A stretch of 64,000 nucleotides of DNA from Berryella intestinalis (GTDB lineage Bacteria > Actinomycetota > Coriobacteriia > Coriobacteriales > Eggerthellaceae), in assembly GCF_000814825.1 (NCBI RefSeq), contig NZ_CP009302.1, positions 1,488,001 to 1,552,000 of the forward strand, read 5' to 3'. This document shows positions 27,931 through 37,728 of the stretch, one piece after another. The notes below the pieces were generated by a model, which saw nothing but the letters and a program-made list of their open reading frames with translations, made no database searches and was not told the DNA's origin. Position 1 is the first letter of the stretch. Every line of letters starts with the position of its first letter. Both the position numbers and the translations under genes were made by a program.

Positions 27931-28178
27931 AAGACGCTCCCTTCATCGATGCTCCCGAGCAACTCTGTGGCATTTTCGCCGTATCGTCAAGCCCCGTTGA
28001 CCGAGGCGGCAACGACACCCATTCGCCTCCCGGTTTTCAGTGAGCAGCGCGGCGTCATCCGTTGTCGGGTTCCGACCGACCGTACATCAACCGGAATAAA
28101 CAAAGCCATTACTATACATAGTTGCATATCTTTTATTCCGTTTTGTGCTAAGGTGGCTACAGGATAGGAGGCGCGCAG

Positions 28179-29102
28179 ATGGATTACATGACCGTCACCC
28201 AAGCAGCCGAGAAATGGGGGTTGTCGACCCGTCGAGTGCGCCTGCTCTGCGCCAACGGCGACATCGAGGGTGTGGTGCGCTCAGGTAAGAAATACCTGAT
28301 CCCCGTCACTGCCACACGTCCGATCGACCGAAGGAGGCTCCCAAGACAAGCTGGCGATCCCGCCTTCGCCCCATTGTTCCGATCGATTGACGAGAAGAAG
28401 CTGCGCTTGGATGCCATGCGGCCACTCACCGATGGCGAAGTGACCCGGTTACGCGAACGGTTTTTGGTGGATTTCACCTACAACTCCAACGCGATCGAGG
28501 GAAACACCCTCACTCTGAAAGAAACCGCTTTGGTTCTCGAGGGTATGACGATCGATCGGAAGCCTCTCAAAGATCACCTCGAGGTCGTGGGGCATAAAGA
28601 TGCCTTCTGCTATGTCGAGGAACTTGCCGAAGCGCGTGCGAGGCTGGGCGAGCGCGAGATCAAAGACATCCACTCCCTCGTGCTTATGCACCGTCCGCAA
28701 GACAAGGGTGCCTATCGCAGGATCCCCGTGCGAATCGCGGGCGCGTTTGCCGAACCGACCCGCCCGCACGAGATCGAAGGGGAGATGAAAGCCCTCCTAC
28801 GCAGAAACAAAGAACGCGAAAAGAGGCTTCATCCGATCGAGCGAATCGCCCTGTTTCACCTCGATTTCGAGGGCATCCATCCCTTCATCGACGGCAACGG
28901 CCGCACCGGACGGCTGCTGCTGAACCTCGAGCTGATTCAAAGCGGATACCCCGCCATCGATGTGAAGTTCGAGGATCGCAGGCGCTACTATGGCGCATTC
29001 GACTCTTATTATCGCGATGGAAAAGCGGGTGCCATGATCGAGCTGGTGGCTGGGTATGTTGACGACAGGCTCGAGCAGTACCTCGACATCCTTGCTCCGT
29101 AA
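28179..29102 (+). CDS. Fic-domain protein with N-terminal helix-turn-helix
   Basis: A 307-residue protein. Residues about 1-45 form a MerR/excisionase-like helix-turn-helix (TVTQAAEKWGLSTRRVRLLC) that could bind DNA. Residues about 95-300 form a Fic domain with the catalytic motif HPFIDGNGRTGR at 234-245, which transfers AMP to protein hydroxyls. The motif SNAIEGN at 103-109 matches the class II autoinhibitory helix, whose Glu blocks ATP, so the enzyme is probably self-restrained. TAGGAGG lies 7 bases upstream of the ATG. No adjacent antitoxin gene is seen. The target is unknown; stress regulation is the usual proposal for this class. Confidence 0.9.
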   Translation: MDYMTVTQAAEKWGLSTRRVRLLCANGDIEGVVRSGKKYLIPVTATRPIDRRRLPRQAGDPAFAPLFRSIDEKKLRLDAMRPLTDGEVTRLRERFLVDFTYNSNAIEGNTLTLKETALVLEGMTIDRKPLKDHLEVVGHKDAFCYVEELAEARARLGEREIKDIHSLVLMHRPQDKGAYRRIPVRIAGAFAEPTRPHEIEGEMKALLRRNKEREKRLHPIERIALFHLDFEGIHPFIDGNGRTGRLLLNLELIQSGYPAIDVKFEDRRRYYGAFDSYYRDGKAGAMIELVAGYVDDRLEQYLDILAP

Positions 29103-29153
29103 GACCCGGAACCGCCGAAGCGCAAATCCTCTGCGCTTGAACAGGAGAAAACG

Positions 29154-30458
29154 TTAAGGTCTTTCGGGACGAGCTTTTCCGGTTTCCCGGGTCAAGAGGC
29201 ACACCGTCTCTATATGGTCGGTATGGGGGAACATATCGACCCCCTGCACCTTCTCCACCCGATAGCCCTTCGCCGCCAAATAGCGCAGGTCGCGCATCTG
29301 CGTAACGGGGTTGCACGAGATGTACACCACGCGTCGAGGGGCTAGAACCGCCAGCGCGTCGAGGAACTCTTCGGTCGATCCCGCACGCGGCGGATCCATG
29401 AACACCACGTCGGTCGAGCGGCCCTCTGCCGCCAGGCCGCGCATGAACGAACTCGCGTCGGCTGCATGAAACGTCGCGTTCTCGATCCCGTTGTGCCGTG
29501 CGTTCTCCCGCGCATCGCGGATGGACGATTCGACCGTGTCCACCCCCACCACGCTGCTTGCGCCGCGCGACGCCGCCACGAGCCCGATGGTTCCCGTGCC
29601 GCAGTACGCGTCGATCACCGATTGGGTTCCGTCCAGTTGCGCGAACCCGATCGCGCTTAGGTACAGGGCCTCGGTTTGAACCGAATTCACCTGGTAGAAG
29701 GATTGGCTGGAAATGCGGAACGACAACCCGCACAGCGTATCGAGTATGAACCCGGGCCCGTACAGGCGCTGCTCCTTCCCGCCAAGCACCACGTTCGTCT
29801 TCCTCAGGTTCACGTTCTGCACCACGGTCGTGACGAAAGGGCACATGCGCGCGAGCTCTCGGCAAAACGACCGAGAGGCGGGGAACTCCTCGCTGTTCGT
29901 AACAAGCGTGACCAGCATCTCGCCGCTTTCATGCCCCACGCGCACTACAACGTGGCGCATGAACCCCGTTCCGGCGTCTTCATCGTAAGGTTCGATCCCG
30001 TAGCGCATCATGAGGGTCTTCACCGATCGGACGACCTTCTGGGCCCGCTCGTTTTCGACCAGGCAATGCCGGGTGTCCACAATGCGATGGGTGCCGGCCG
30101 CGTACATGCCCGTGAGGATCTCGCGCGAGGGCCCCTTCCTTCGGGCGGCGCCTTTCCCGAAGCCGCGGCCGTCTTTGGCGAAGCCGCCTTTGCGGGCTGC
30201 ACTACCCTGGCGACGACCTGCGGCAAACGGCGACATCACCTTGTTGCGGTAGCGGTACGGCTCGTCCATGCCCTGAAACGGCAGCGCCTCCGCACCGTCA
30301 AGCAGCCCCGCCTCGCGAAGCAGCGCGACAAGCCGATCCTGCTTCCGGGCCACCTGCCGCTCGTACGGCTCGTTCACATGTTGGCAGGCGCCGCATTCCC
30401 TCGCATGGGGGCATCGCGGAAACCCACCCGTTTCCCTCTCGGAAGCCGTCTGCGCCAT
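29154..30458 (-). CDS. 23S rRNA uracil-5 methyltransferase, RlmD/RumA family
   Basis: A 434-residue SAM-dependent RNA methyltransferase. Cys16, Cys22, Cys25 and Cys132 are positioned to hold the 4Fe-4S cluster of the RumA family. The methyltransferase domain has DAYCGTGTIGLVAA (SAM binding), FMDPPRAG, and ISCNP with the catalytic nucleophile Cys. A basic Gly/Arg/Lys-rich insertion at about residues 79-112 interrupts the central domain and is not usual. The ATG at 30458 has GAGAGGG 7 bases upstream. Which uracil is modified (747 or 1939 in E. coli numbering) cannot be decided here. Confidence 0.88.
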   Translation of the reverse strand: MAQTASERETGGFPRCPHARECGACQHVNEPYERQVARKQDRLVALLREAGLLDGAEALPFQGMDEPYRYRNKVMSPFAAGRRQGSAARKGGFAKDGRGFGKGAARRKGPSREILTGMYAAGTHRIVDTRHCLVENERAQKVVRSVKTLMMRYGIEPYDEDAGTGFMRHVVVRVGHESGEMLVTLVTNSEEFPASRSFCRELARMCPFVTTVVQNVNLRKTNVVLGGKEQRLYGPGFILDTLCGLSFRISSQSFYQVNSVQTEALYLSAIGFAQLDGTQSVIDAYCGTGTIGLVAASRGASSVVGVDTVESSIRDARENARHNGIENATFHAADASSFMRGLAAEGRSTDVVFMDPPRAGSTEEFLDALAVLAPRRVVYISCNPVTQMRDLRYLAAKGYRVEKVQGVDMFPHTDHIETVCLLTRETGKARPERP

Positions 30459-30575
30459 CGCACAACCCTCTCGTTTTACAACCCGGTTTATCGTCATATT
30501 CTACGTTTCCCCACCCGTTTTGCCCGAATGGGGAAAACAAAGGGATAATAAAGCCAACCAACACGAGGAGGAACC

Positions 30576-30947
30576 ATGAACTTCATTGTACGCTGGCTCG
30601 TCACTTCGGTCGCCTGTGCGGCCGCCCTTTGGCTCGTCCCCGGCATCGGCTTTGGGACCGACAGCTCGACGCTTATGTCGACTCTTGCGTTCGGCCTGAT
30701 CATGGCATTGATCAACGCGAGCATCAAACCCCTGGCCCAGACTCTCGGGCTGCCCTTCACCGTTGTCACGCTGGGAATCGGCTACCTCATCATCAACACG
30801 CTTATGGTGTACCTGGCCGCAGGGCTTTCCGGATTCCTGTTCGGAGTCGATATCCGAATCGACAGCTTCCTTTCCGCCTTCTTCGCAAGCATCGTCATCA
30901 GCATCGTTTCGTCCATCATCAACGGGATCACCGGAGCCGACGCCTAG
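30576..30947 (+). CDS. Four-helix membrane protein of the YvlD / 'phage holin IV' family
   Basis: A 123-residue protein of four hydrophobic helices with the family blocks LINASIKPLAQTLGLPFTVVTLG, split between helices two and three, and YLIINTLMVYLAA. Despite the database name it is a chromosomal housekeeping membrane protein widespread in actinobacteria, not a sign of prophage. AGGAGG precedes the ATG. Function is unknown. Confidence 0.85.
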   Translation: MNFIVRWLVTSVACAAALWLVPGIGFGTDSSTLMSTLAFGLIMALINASIKPLAQTLGLPFTVVTLGIGYLIINTLMVYLAAGLSGFLFGVDIRIDSFLSAFFASIVISIVSSIINGITGADA

Positions 30948-30973
30948 GCGCGATCCTCCGGCGTCTGGCTGCT

Positions 30974-31004
30974 GCGCGCATCCCCAGCGGATGCGCGCTT
31001 TTTT
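30974..31004 (+). terminator. Intrinsic terminator after the YvlD-family gene
   Basis: A perfect 10-bp stem (30974-30983 with 30989-30998, 5-base loop) is followed directly by six T on the plus strand. Confidence 0.92.
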
Positions 31005-31128
31005 GTCCCTCGGCAACGCAATTCGGACTGCTTCGATAAAAGTTTGCCGATCGTGGCTAACACCGCGTCAAACCATGATTTAATGCATATCAGTTAGTTT
31101 TCCGATAGGAAACGGAGAAAGGGGCGTT

Positions 31129-31323
31129 ATGGAGTACTTGAGCGGCGATTTCTACACTTTGCAGCTGGGAATCGGAGCGGTTATCGCAGTCATCCTGGGA
31201 GTTGTCTGCATGACCATCGGAAAGAAGAAGGGCCGCTCGGCGGTGGGCTGCTTCTTCCTGGGATTCTTCTTGGGCTTGATCGGCCTTATCATCACGCTGG
31301 TGCTTAAACCCAAGGCGAATTAG
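31129..31323 (+). CDS. Small two-helix membrane protein, unknown function
   Basis: A 64-residue protein with hydrophobic helices at about residues 12-29 and 38-58, separated by the basic loop GKKKGRS. AAAGGGG lies upstream of the ATG and a strong hairpin follows the gene, so it looks like an independent transcription unit. The Gly-rich second helix (GFFLGLIGLIITLVL) resembles many small uncharacterised actinobacterial proteins. I do not recognise a function. Confidence 0.7.
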   Translation: MEYLSGDFYTLQLGIGAVIAVILGVVCMTIGKKKGRSAVGCFFLGFFLGLIGLIITLVLKPKAN

Positions 31324-31355
31324 GAAGCTCGATCCGCACCGGGCAAGACCGAAAC

Positions 31356-31397
31356 AGGGGCGCCCTGCTTGCATGGAACTGCGAGCAGGGCGCCCCT
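31356..31397. terminator. Bidirectional hairpin between the small membrane protein and ferritin genes
   Basis: A 17-bp stem (31356-31372 with 31381-31397, one G-T pair, 8-base loop) lies between the two convergent genes. No long T tract is present on either side, but the stem is strong enough to serve both. Confidence 0.7.
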
Positions 31398-31457
31398 CTA
31401 TATTCCGAAGCCGTCCGAACGCGCGCCTCACACGCCCGGCGGCCTCGACCAAACGCG

Positions 31458-31973
31458 CTAGTTTGCGGACAGCGGAGCCGCTTCGGTATAGGTGCGCGAC
31501 ATCGCCTCTCGATCGAGCGAGAACAGAGAGCCCTGGTCGCTTCCGTAAAGCTTCATATCGGCCACCATGTCGCGGGCGTTGGCCTCTTCCTCGCCCTGCT
31601 CCTCGACGAACCACTTCAGGAAATTGACGGTGCGGTAATCGTTGACTTCGACCGCAGCTGCATAAATCTCGTTGATCGACGCCGTGATGTATTCCTCGTG
31701 CTCGAGCGCGGCCTCGAGGGGCTCGAGGTTGTTGGAAAACGTCATGTCCGGCTCGGCGATGGCGGCCAGCTTGACCTTCTCGTCGTTTTCCAGCAAGTAA
31801 TTGCGGAAGATCAGCGCGTGGTCGCGCTCTTCTTTGGTTTGGATCATGTACCAGTTGGCGTAGCCCTTCAGACCCACCTCTTCGTAGTAGTTCGCAAACG
31901 ACATGTACAGATATGCCGAGTACAGCTCCTTGTTGATCTGGTCGTTAAGCAGCTGAGCGACTTTTGCGTCCAT
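31458..31973 (-). CDS. Bacterial ferritin
   Basis: A 171-residue non-haem ferritin that oxidises and stores iron in a 24-subunit shell. The ferroxidase ligands fit: Glu17 in NKELYSAYLY, Glu and His in TKEERDHALIF, Glu in EHEEYITASI and the Gln/Glu helix EEQGEEEANARD. The length is normal for FtnA. GAGGAAAAG precedes the ATG. The upstream intergenic region is shared with a divergent ABC gene and is the place to expect an iron-responsive operator. Confidence 0.93.
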   Translation of the reverse strand: MDAKVAQLLNDQINKELYSAYLYMSFANYYEEVGLKGYANWYMIQTKEERDHALIFRNYLLENDEKVKLAAIAEPDMTFSNNLEPLEAALEHEEYITASINEIYAAAVEVNDYRTVNFLKWFVEEQGEEEANARDMVADMKLYGSDQGSLFSLDREAMSRTYTEAAPLSAN

Positions 31974-32244
31974 GCTTTTCCTCCTCGATTTCCAGGGGCC
32001 CTTCGCCCCGCCTTCCTCGCTACATTATCAACCATTCTAACGAGAGAAAGAGCGCCGTCGACCGAACACCCTCGATGAAACCCAACCGTGCTTTTGGCTA
32101 CCTGAGGCTAACTCTGAGCTTGCGCACCCCCGCGCCATCGGACATGGAGAACACATTACATTCTCGCGACCGAGCGCACCGCCGCCTCCTATCGGGGTAG
32201 TGTGCAAACTGACGCTTTCCATCGCCCGAGCGAACGAGGGGCCC

Positions 32245-35200
32245 ATGCTTCAGATCACCAACATCAGCAAGTCCTACACCACCGGCAGCTTCACCCAAAA
32301 GGCCCTCGACGACGTATCGATATCGTTTCGCGACAACGAGTTCGTCGCCATCCTGGGCCCGTCCGGATCGGGCAAGACCACGCTGCTGAACATCCTGGGA
32401 GGCCTTGACGCTTACGATTCGGGCGACCTGATCATCGAGGGCATCTCGACCAAGGAGTACAAGGATCGCGATTGGGACGCGTACCGAAACAACCGCATCG
32501 GGTTCGTGTTCCAGGCGTACAACCTCATTCCCCACCAAACCGTGCTGGCCAACGTCGAGCTGGCGCTCACCCTGTCGGGCGTGTCGAAGGCCGAACGCAG
32601 GAAGCGCGCCGTCGAAGCGCTCGAGCGCGTGGGGCTGAAAGACCACGTGAACAAGAAACCCAGCCAGCTTTCGGGCGGGCAGATGCAGCGCGTCGCCATC
32701 GCGCGCGCCCTCATCAACGACCCCGAGATCCTGCTCGCCGACGAGCCGACCGGGGCCCTCGACTCGAAAACCAGCGTGCAGATCATGGACCTTCTCACCG
32801 AGATCGCCCGCGACCGCCTGGTGGTCATGGTCACGCACAATCCCGAACTGGCCGAACAATACGCTACGCGCATCGTCAACCTCGCCGACGGAACGATTCG
32901 CAGCGACAGCATGCCCTATCGTCCCACCGAAAGCGAAATCGCGGCCGCCCACGGCAAGAAGGCCGTCAAGACCTCGATGTCTTTCCTCACCGCTCTGTCT
33001 CTTTCGTTCAACAACCTCATGACCAAAAAAGGGCGCACCATCATGACCGCGTTCGCCGGATCCATCGGGATCATCGGCATCGCGGCCATCCTCTCTTTGG
33101 CAAACGGCGTGAACGACTACATCGCCGACGTCGAAGAGCAGACCCTGTCCGAATACCCGCTGACGATCGCCAAAACCGGCATGGACCTCAGCGCGATGCT
33201 GGGAGCAGGCAGCGGATCCGACGACGAAAGCTCTTCCTCCCCTGTTTCTCTGACGGGAAGCGGCGCCTCCGCATCCGATGCGAAAGCGGGATCCACCGAC
33301 GAGAACGCAAGCCCGTCCGATGGCGGGGACGTGAAAGAGCTCGGGGCCCTCAACCGCATGTTCTCGAGCGTGAACACCAACGACCTCGCCTCTTTGAAGA
33401 CGTTTCTTGACGGAAACGGCGGCAACGTCAACGAATACGTGAACCTCATCGAATACGACTACGGGATCAAGCCCCTCGTGTTCAGCGGCAACACCGAATC
33501 GGGCGCCCGTCAGGTCAACCCGGACGTCACCATGACGAAGCTTGCGGGCTACGACCCCTCGTCGCCCGGCGCATCGATGGGAGGCCTCCTTTCCAGCAGC
33601 ATGACCTCGTACGATGCGTTCGCCCAGCTTCCCAGCAACCCCGATCTGTACGAGAAGAACTACAACGTGCTGGCAGGACGCTGGCCCTCTTCCTATAACG
33701 AGCTGGTTTTGGTGGTCAACAGCAACGAGCAGGTCAGCGACCTTTTGCTGTACAGCATGGGACTGAAGGACCCGGAAAAGCTCGACGAGATGGCCGAGGC
33801 GTTCGGCAGAGGCGAAAACGTCGACACCGACCAGGCATCCGGCGGATTCTCGTTCGAAGAGCTGATGTCGCCCACGTTCAAGGCGGTCGATCGCACGAAG
33901 CTGTACGAGCGAAACGACGACTACGGCACGTGGGTCGACAAGTCAGACGATGCCGACTACATGAAATCGCTCGTGGAAAGCTCCGATGATCTGCGCATCG
34001 TCGGGGTCGTCCAGGCAGATCCCGATGCCAACGGGACCGCGCTGCCCCCCAGCAGGCTGTACTACACGCCCGCGCTGCGCGACCGCCTCATCGACCAGGC
34101 CTCCCAGTCCGGCATCGTCAAACAGCAGCTGGAAGAGCCCGACACCAACGTGTTCACCGGAAGGGACTTCGACGACGAAGCCGCCGACAGCAAGGGCGAC
34201 TTCGACATGTCGTCGCTGTTCACCATCGATCAGCAGGCCCTTTCCCAGGCGTTCAGCTTCAACCCCTCAGCGCTGAGCAACCTGTCGTTTGACAACGCGG
34301 CGCTCTCCGGGTTCGACATGACGTCTATGCCCTCGTCCGATCTTTCCCTCGACCTGTCGAGCATCGACTGGTCGGGAATGAACCTCTCGAGCGTCGACCT
34401 ATCCAACGTCGATTTGTCCAGCGTCGACCTGAGCGACCTTGCATCGAGCTTCCCCCAGCTGGGAGAGGCGCTCTCGCAGCTCGATTACGCGTCCATCCTC
34501 AAGGCGGCGAACGGCGCTTTGGGAACCAGCGCATCCAACGACATCGCCCAAACCGCCTCGCGCATCATACAGGGCTTCCCCGTATACCTCTCCGCGCACC
34601 CGTCCGCGACCATCGGCGACTACCTGGCCGAACCTTCCGTCCAAACCCAGATCAACCAGGTTGTTTCCACCGTCGCGAACAACGAGGCCGTTCAGAAGGC
34701 GGTGTCGGACGAAGTGCAGCGCCAGCTGAGCGCGAAGCTGTCCGCACAGGACATCGATGCCGTGAGCAAGGCCGTCCAGCAGCGCATCGCAAAGGCCATT
34801 TCGTCCCAGATCGGAGCTCAACTGGCCGGATCGATGTCTCAGTCGCTTTCTGCCGGGCTGCAGAAATCCCTCCAGGGATACATCTCCCAGATGATGACCG
34901 CGCTCTCTTCGCAGATCTCGTCTGCGGTCGGAAGCTACATGGGGCAGCTCAGCTCGTCGCTGTCCAGCGCAATGAACGTCAGCCCCGAAGCGTTTGCCAA
35001 GGCTTTCCAGTTCAACATGGATCAAGACGAACTCACCCGGCTTCTGACCTCGATGATGACGACGAAAAAAGCCAGCTACGAGGACAACCTGAAGACGCTG
35101 GGATACGCCGACTACGCCAAACCCGAGCAGATCAGCCTGTATCCCAAAGACTTCAACAGCAAGGAGAAAGTGGTCGGCATCCTCGATACCTACAACGCCG

Positions 35201-35694
35201 ATGCGAAGGCCGCCGGAGACGATGACCGCGTCGTCACCTACACCGACCTTGTCGGGGCCCTGATGAGTTCGGTCACGACCATCATCGACATGATCAGCTA
35301 CGTGCTGATAGCGTTCGTGTCCATCTCGCTGGTGGTGTCGTCCATCATGATCGGCGTCATCACGTACATCTCGGTGCTCGAGCGACGCAAGGAGATCGGC
35401 ATCCTGCGCTCCATCGGCGCGAGCAAGCGCAACGTGAGCGATATCTTCAATGCCGAAACGGTCATCGAGGGCCTGATCGCGGGCATCATGGGAGTCGGCG
35501 TCACCGCCCTTGCCTGCATTCCGGTGAACGCCGTCGTGAACTCGCTGTTCAACGTTGCCCAGGTGGCGATCCTCCCCTGGCAGGCCGCCGTGGTGCTGGT
35601 GGCCATCAGCGTGCTGCTCACGTTCATCGCCGGCCTCATACCCGCATCGCGAGCATCGAAGGCCGACCCCGTGGAAGCGCTGCGCAGCGAGTAG
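32245..35694 (+). CDS. MacB-like ABC ATPase fused to an FtsX-type permease with a giant extracytoplasmic domain
   Basis: A 1149-residue protein. Residues 1-230 are the ATPase ([30 protein letters not shown]), of the LolD/MacB type. The first membrane helix is at about 262-290. An extracytoplasmic region of roughly 720 residues follows, rich in Ser, Asp and Ala, with a stretch of DLSS/DLSN-like repeats near 678-730 and coiled-coil-like Gln/Ala/Ser segments. The last three helices (about 1010-1149) carry the FtsX signature [20 protein letters not shown] and end in PVEALRSE. Such proteins act as mechanotransducers or lipid/peptide extruders rather than channels. Start at 32245 follows GAGGGG. 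It converges on an aminotransferase gene with 5 bases between stops. Confidence 0.87.
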   Translation: MLQITNISKSYTTGSFTQKALDDVSISFRDNEFVAILGPSGSGKTTLLNILGGLDAYDSGDLIIEGISTKEYKDRDWDAYRNNRIGFVFQAYNLIPHQTVLANVELALTLSGVSKAERRKRAVEALERVGLKDHVNKKPSQLSGGQMQRVAIARALINDPEILLADEPTGALDSKTSVQIMDLLTEIARDRLVVMVTHNPELAEQYATRIVNLADGTIRSDSMPYRPTESEIAAAHGKKAVKTSMSFLTALSLSFNNLMTKKGRTIMTAFAGSIGIIGIAAILSLANGVNDYIADVEEQTLSEYPLTIAKTGMDLSAMLGAGSGSDDESSSSPVSLTGSGASASDAKAGSTDENASPSDGGDVKELGALNRMFSSVNTNDLASLKTFLDGNGGNVNEYVNLIEYDYGIKPLVFSGNTESGARQVNPDVTMTKLAGYDPSSPGASMGGLLSSSMTSYDAFAQLPSNPDLYEKNYNVLAGRWPSSYNELVLVVNSNEQVSDLLLYSMGLKDPEKLDEMAEAFGRGENVDTDQASGGFSFEELMSPTFKAVDRTKLYERNDDYGTWVDKSDDADYMKSLVESSDDLRIVGVVQADPDANGTALPPSRLYYTPALRDRLIDQASQSGIVKQQLEEPDTNVFTGRDFDDEAADSKGDFDMSSLFTIDQQALSQAFSFNPSALSNLSFDNAALSGFDMTSMPSSDLSLDLSSIDWSGMNLSSVDLSNVDLSSVDLSDLASSFPQLGEALSQLDYASILKAANGALGTSASNDIAQTASRIIQGFPVYLSAHPSATIGDYLAEPSVQTQINQVVSTVANNEAVQKAVSDEVQRQLSAKLSAQDIDAVSKAVQQRIAKAISSQIGAQLAGSMSQSLSAGLQKSLQGYISQMMTALSSQISSAVGSYMGQLSSSLSSAMNVSPEAFAKAFQFNMDQDELTRLLTSMMTTKKASYEDNLKTLGYADYAKPEQISLYPKDFNSKEKVVGILDTYNADAKAAGDDDRVVTYTDLVGALMSSVTTIIDMISYVLIAFVSISLVVSSIMIGVITYISVLERRKEIGILRSIGASKRNVSDIFNAETVIEGLIAGIMGVGVTALACIPVNAVVNSLFNVAQVAILPWQAAVVLVAISVLLTFIAGLIPASRASKADPVEALRSE

Positions 35695-35699
35695 GCCCC

Positions 35700-36881
35700 C
35701 TAAGCGCCGTAACTTTCCTTCAGCGCCCTCCATGCCTTCATGGAGTTCCTGATGGAGGTCTCGGACACGCAGTAGCTCACGCGCACCCATCCGCTGCACC
35801 CGAAACTATCGGACGCCACCAAAAGGAGGTCGTGCTCCTTGGCGCGGTCGCTGAACGCCTGGGCGTCTTCTTCAAGGGCCTTCACCCACAGGTAGAACGC
35901 GCCGTCGGGGGAAACGTAGCGGTATCCCAGCTCGTCAAGGCCGGCGGTCAGCAGGTCGCGGTTGCTGCGGTACGCCTCCACGTTCGCAGGCAGATCGACG
36001 CACGTCTCGATGACCTTCTGGAACATCACCGGGGCGCACACGTAGCCCAGCGACCGATGGGCGCCCGCAACGGCGTCTGCCACATCATCGGCGCGCTCCA
36101 TGCGGCTGGAGGTGAACACGTAGCCGATGCGCTCGCCGGGAAGCGAGAGGCTCTTCGCCCAGGAGTAGCACACGATGGTGTCGCGGTAGAAATTCGCCGT
36201 GAACGGGACGGGGTCGCCGTAGCACAGCTCGCGATACGGCTCGTCGCTGAGGAGGTAGATAGGGTGGCCGTACTCGCGCTCGCGGGATTCCAGCAAATCG
36301 GATAGGCGCTCGATGCAGTCCTGCGTGTACACCGTCCCCACCGGATTGTTCGGCGAGTTGACGATGACCAGCGCCGTGTTGGGGTTCACGGCTTGCGCCA
36401 GCGCCTCGATGTCAAGCTGGAAATCGTCGGCGCGCGTGGGCACCTCGACGCAGATGCAGCCCGCCGTCTCTATGAGCATGCGGTATTCGGGGAAATACGG
36501 CGCGTTGACGATCACTTCCTCGCCGGGGCGCGCTACGGCGCAGATGACGCTTTTCACCCCCGCCATAGCGCCCGTGGTCATGTAGATGTGACGGGGATCG
36601 GCCTCGATGCCGAAACGCTCGCGCAGGTTCCGCGCCACGGCAGCGCGCGTGGCGGGCAGTCCCGATGCGGGAGAATAGCCGTGCAGGGCCGCCGGATCCT
36701 GCTCGATCAGCTCGCGCATGCGCTCGCGGATCGCTTCGGGCGCGGGAATGCTGGGGTTTCCGATGCTGAAGTCGAACACGTTCTCCTCGCCAACCACCTT
36801 CTTTCGCTCGAAACCGTAGTTGAAAAGCTGACGGATGGGTGACGGCGCACGGCCAAGATCGAGCATCGTCTGGTTGATCAT
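35700..36881 (-). CDS. PLP-dependent class I aminotransferase
   Basis: A 393-residue fold-type I aminotransferase. SPNNPVG and SDEPYRE position the cofactor, the Schiff-base lysine lies in YSWAKSLSLPGERIGY, and VRVSYC near the end supplies the substrate-carboxylate Arg. The sequence resembles the aspartate/aromatic aminotransferase subgroup often labelled AspC-like in gut actinobacteria; the amino donor cannot be fixed. AAGGAG lies 7 bases before the ATG at 36881, which excludes a five-residue longer form. Confidence 0.88.
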   Translation of the reverse strand: MINQTMLDLGRAPSPIRQLFNYGFERKKVVGEENVFDFSIGNPSIPAPEAIRERMRELIEQDPAALHGYSPASGLPATRAAVARNLRERFGIEADPRHIYMTTGAMAGVKSVICAVARPGEEVIVNAPYFPEYRMLIETAGCICVEVPTRADDFQLDIEALAQAVNPNTALVIVNSPNNPVGTVYTQDCIERLSDLLESREREYGHPIYLLSDEPYRELCYGDPVPFTANFYRDTIVCYSWAKSLSLPGERIGYVFTSSRMERADDVADAVAGAHRSLGYVCAPVMFQKVIETCVDLPANVEAYRSNRDLLTAGLDELGYRYVSPDGAFYLWVKALEEDAQAFSDRAKEHDLLLVASDSFGCSGWVRVSYCVSETSIRNSMKAWRALKESYGA

Positions 36882-36901
36882 GGAACGCTCCTTCATCTCG
36901 C

Positions 36902-36949
36902 GAAAAAGCCCGCTGACGACGCGCGGCTCGGCCGGGGTCGTCAGCGGGC
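36902..36949 (-). terminator. Intrinsic terminator of the universal stress protein gene
   Basis: A 13-bp perfect stem (36908-36920 with 36937-36949) precedes TTTTTC on the minus strand, downstream of the universal stress protein gene and upstream of the aminotransferase start. Confidence 0.88.
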
Positions 36950-36990
36950 GCAGCAGTCTGGCAGATGTTGTGCCTACAGCTTAAATCAGC

Positions 36991-37452
36991 CTACAGCTTC
37001 ACGCTGTCGTGATGCTCGGGTTTAACAACCAAGACGTCACATTTAATGTTGCGGATGAGATAGGTGGACACGCTGCCCACGAACGCGTACTTCAGGTTCG
37101 ATAGGCCGCGGGCGCCGCAGATCACCAGATCGGGCTCGAAGGGTTCGATGAGGCTCTCTGCGAGCGTATCGGTGATGCGGCCGGCATGCACCTTCAAATC
37201 GACCGACACGATATTGGGGTCTTCTTTGGCTTCTGCGAGGATGGCGGCAAGATCGTGCTCCAGGTTCTTCTTGCCGTCTTCGCACAGCGCCGCGAAATCG
37301 ATCCCGTTCGCTTCGTAGGGAACCGAGTCGATGACATGTCCGAACAGCAATTCCGCCCCGCTGTTGTGCGCAACCTGGACCGCACGGCGCGCAACAGCTT
37401 CCTGGGTCGACCCTCCGTCCAATGCTGCGAAGATTCGAGCGTACTGAGCCAT
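36991..37452 (-). CDS. Universal stress protein (UspA family)
   Basis: A 153-residue single-domain Usp. The ATP-binding signature GARGLSNLKYAFVGSVS (G-x2-G-x9-G-S type) lies near the C-terminus, and FAALDGGSTQEAVARRAVQVA is the usual first strand and helix. GAGGAGG precedes the ATG. This is the last gene of clear host-like composition before the AT-rich island. Confidence 0.92.
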   Translation of the reverse strand: MAQYARIFAALDGGSTQEAVARRAVQVAHNSGAELLFGHVIDSVPYEANGIDFAALCEDGKKNLEHDLAAILAEAKEDPNIVSVDLKVHAGRITDTLAESLIEPFEPDLVICGARGLSNLKYAFVGSVSTYLIRNIKCDVLVVKPEHHDSVKL

Positions 37453-37728
37453 TTTTCCTCCTCAGTCGGATGTAACAGACTAGGTCGGAAGCGCGTTGCC
37501 GCTTGCGATCTGACCCAATTGTAACGCAACCTGCAATCAATGGGTTCTCACGAAAGGATTAATGGAGATGCAGGGCGCCTTTCTTCTTTCCCCGTTTTAG
37601 AGCTAGAAGTCGGTCTTGTTACTCAAAGAATCAGTTCTGATGGTCGCAAACCATCGGGCCAGATAAGTAGCAGAAAACAATAGCTACAATCTAATAAACC
37701 GTTTAGAGACTTTGAAGGAAGGAAGCTT

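Noticed and set aside
30576-30947. 'Phage holin' family name suggesting prophage
   Set aside because: No other phage gene is nearby and the family is a common chromosomal membrane protein.
32096-32117. Possible IdeR/DtxR box upstream of ferritin
   Set aside because: Only about 11 of 19 consensus positions match and the left half-site is poor, so it is not reported as a site.
37594-37608. GTTTTAGAGCTAGAA, matching the first bases of a Cas9 guide scaffold
   Set aside because: The match stops after 15 bases, the anti-repeat and following hairpins are missing, and there is no repeat array or cas gene. It is best read as chance.
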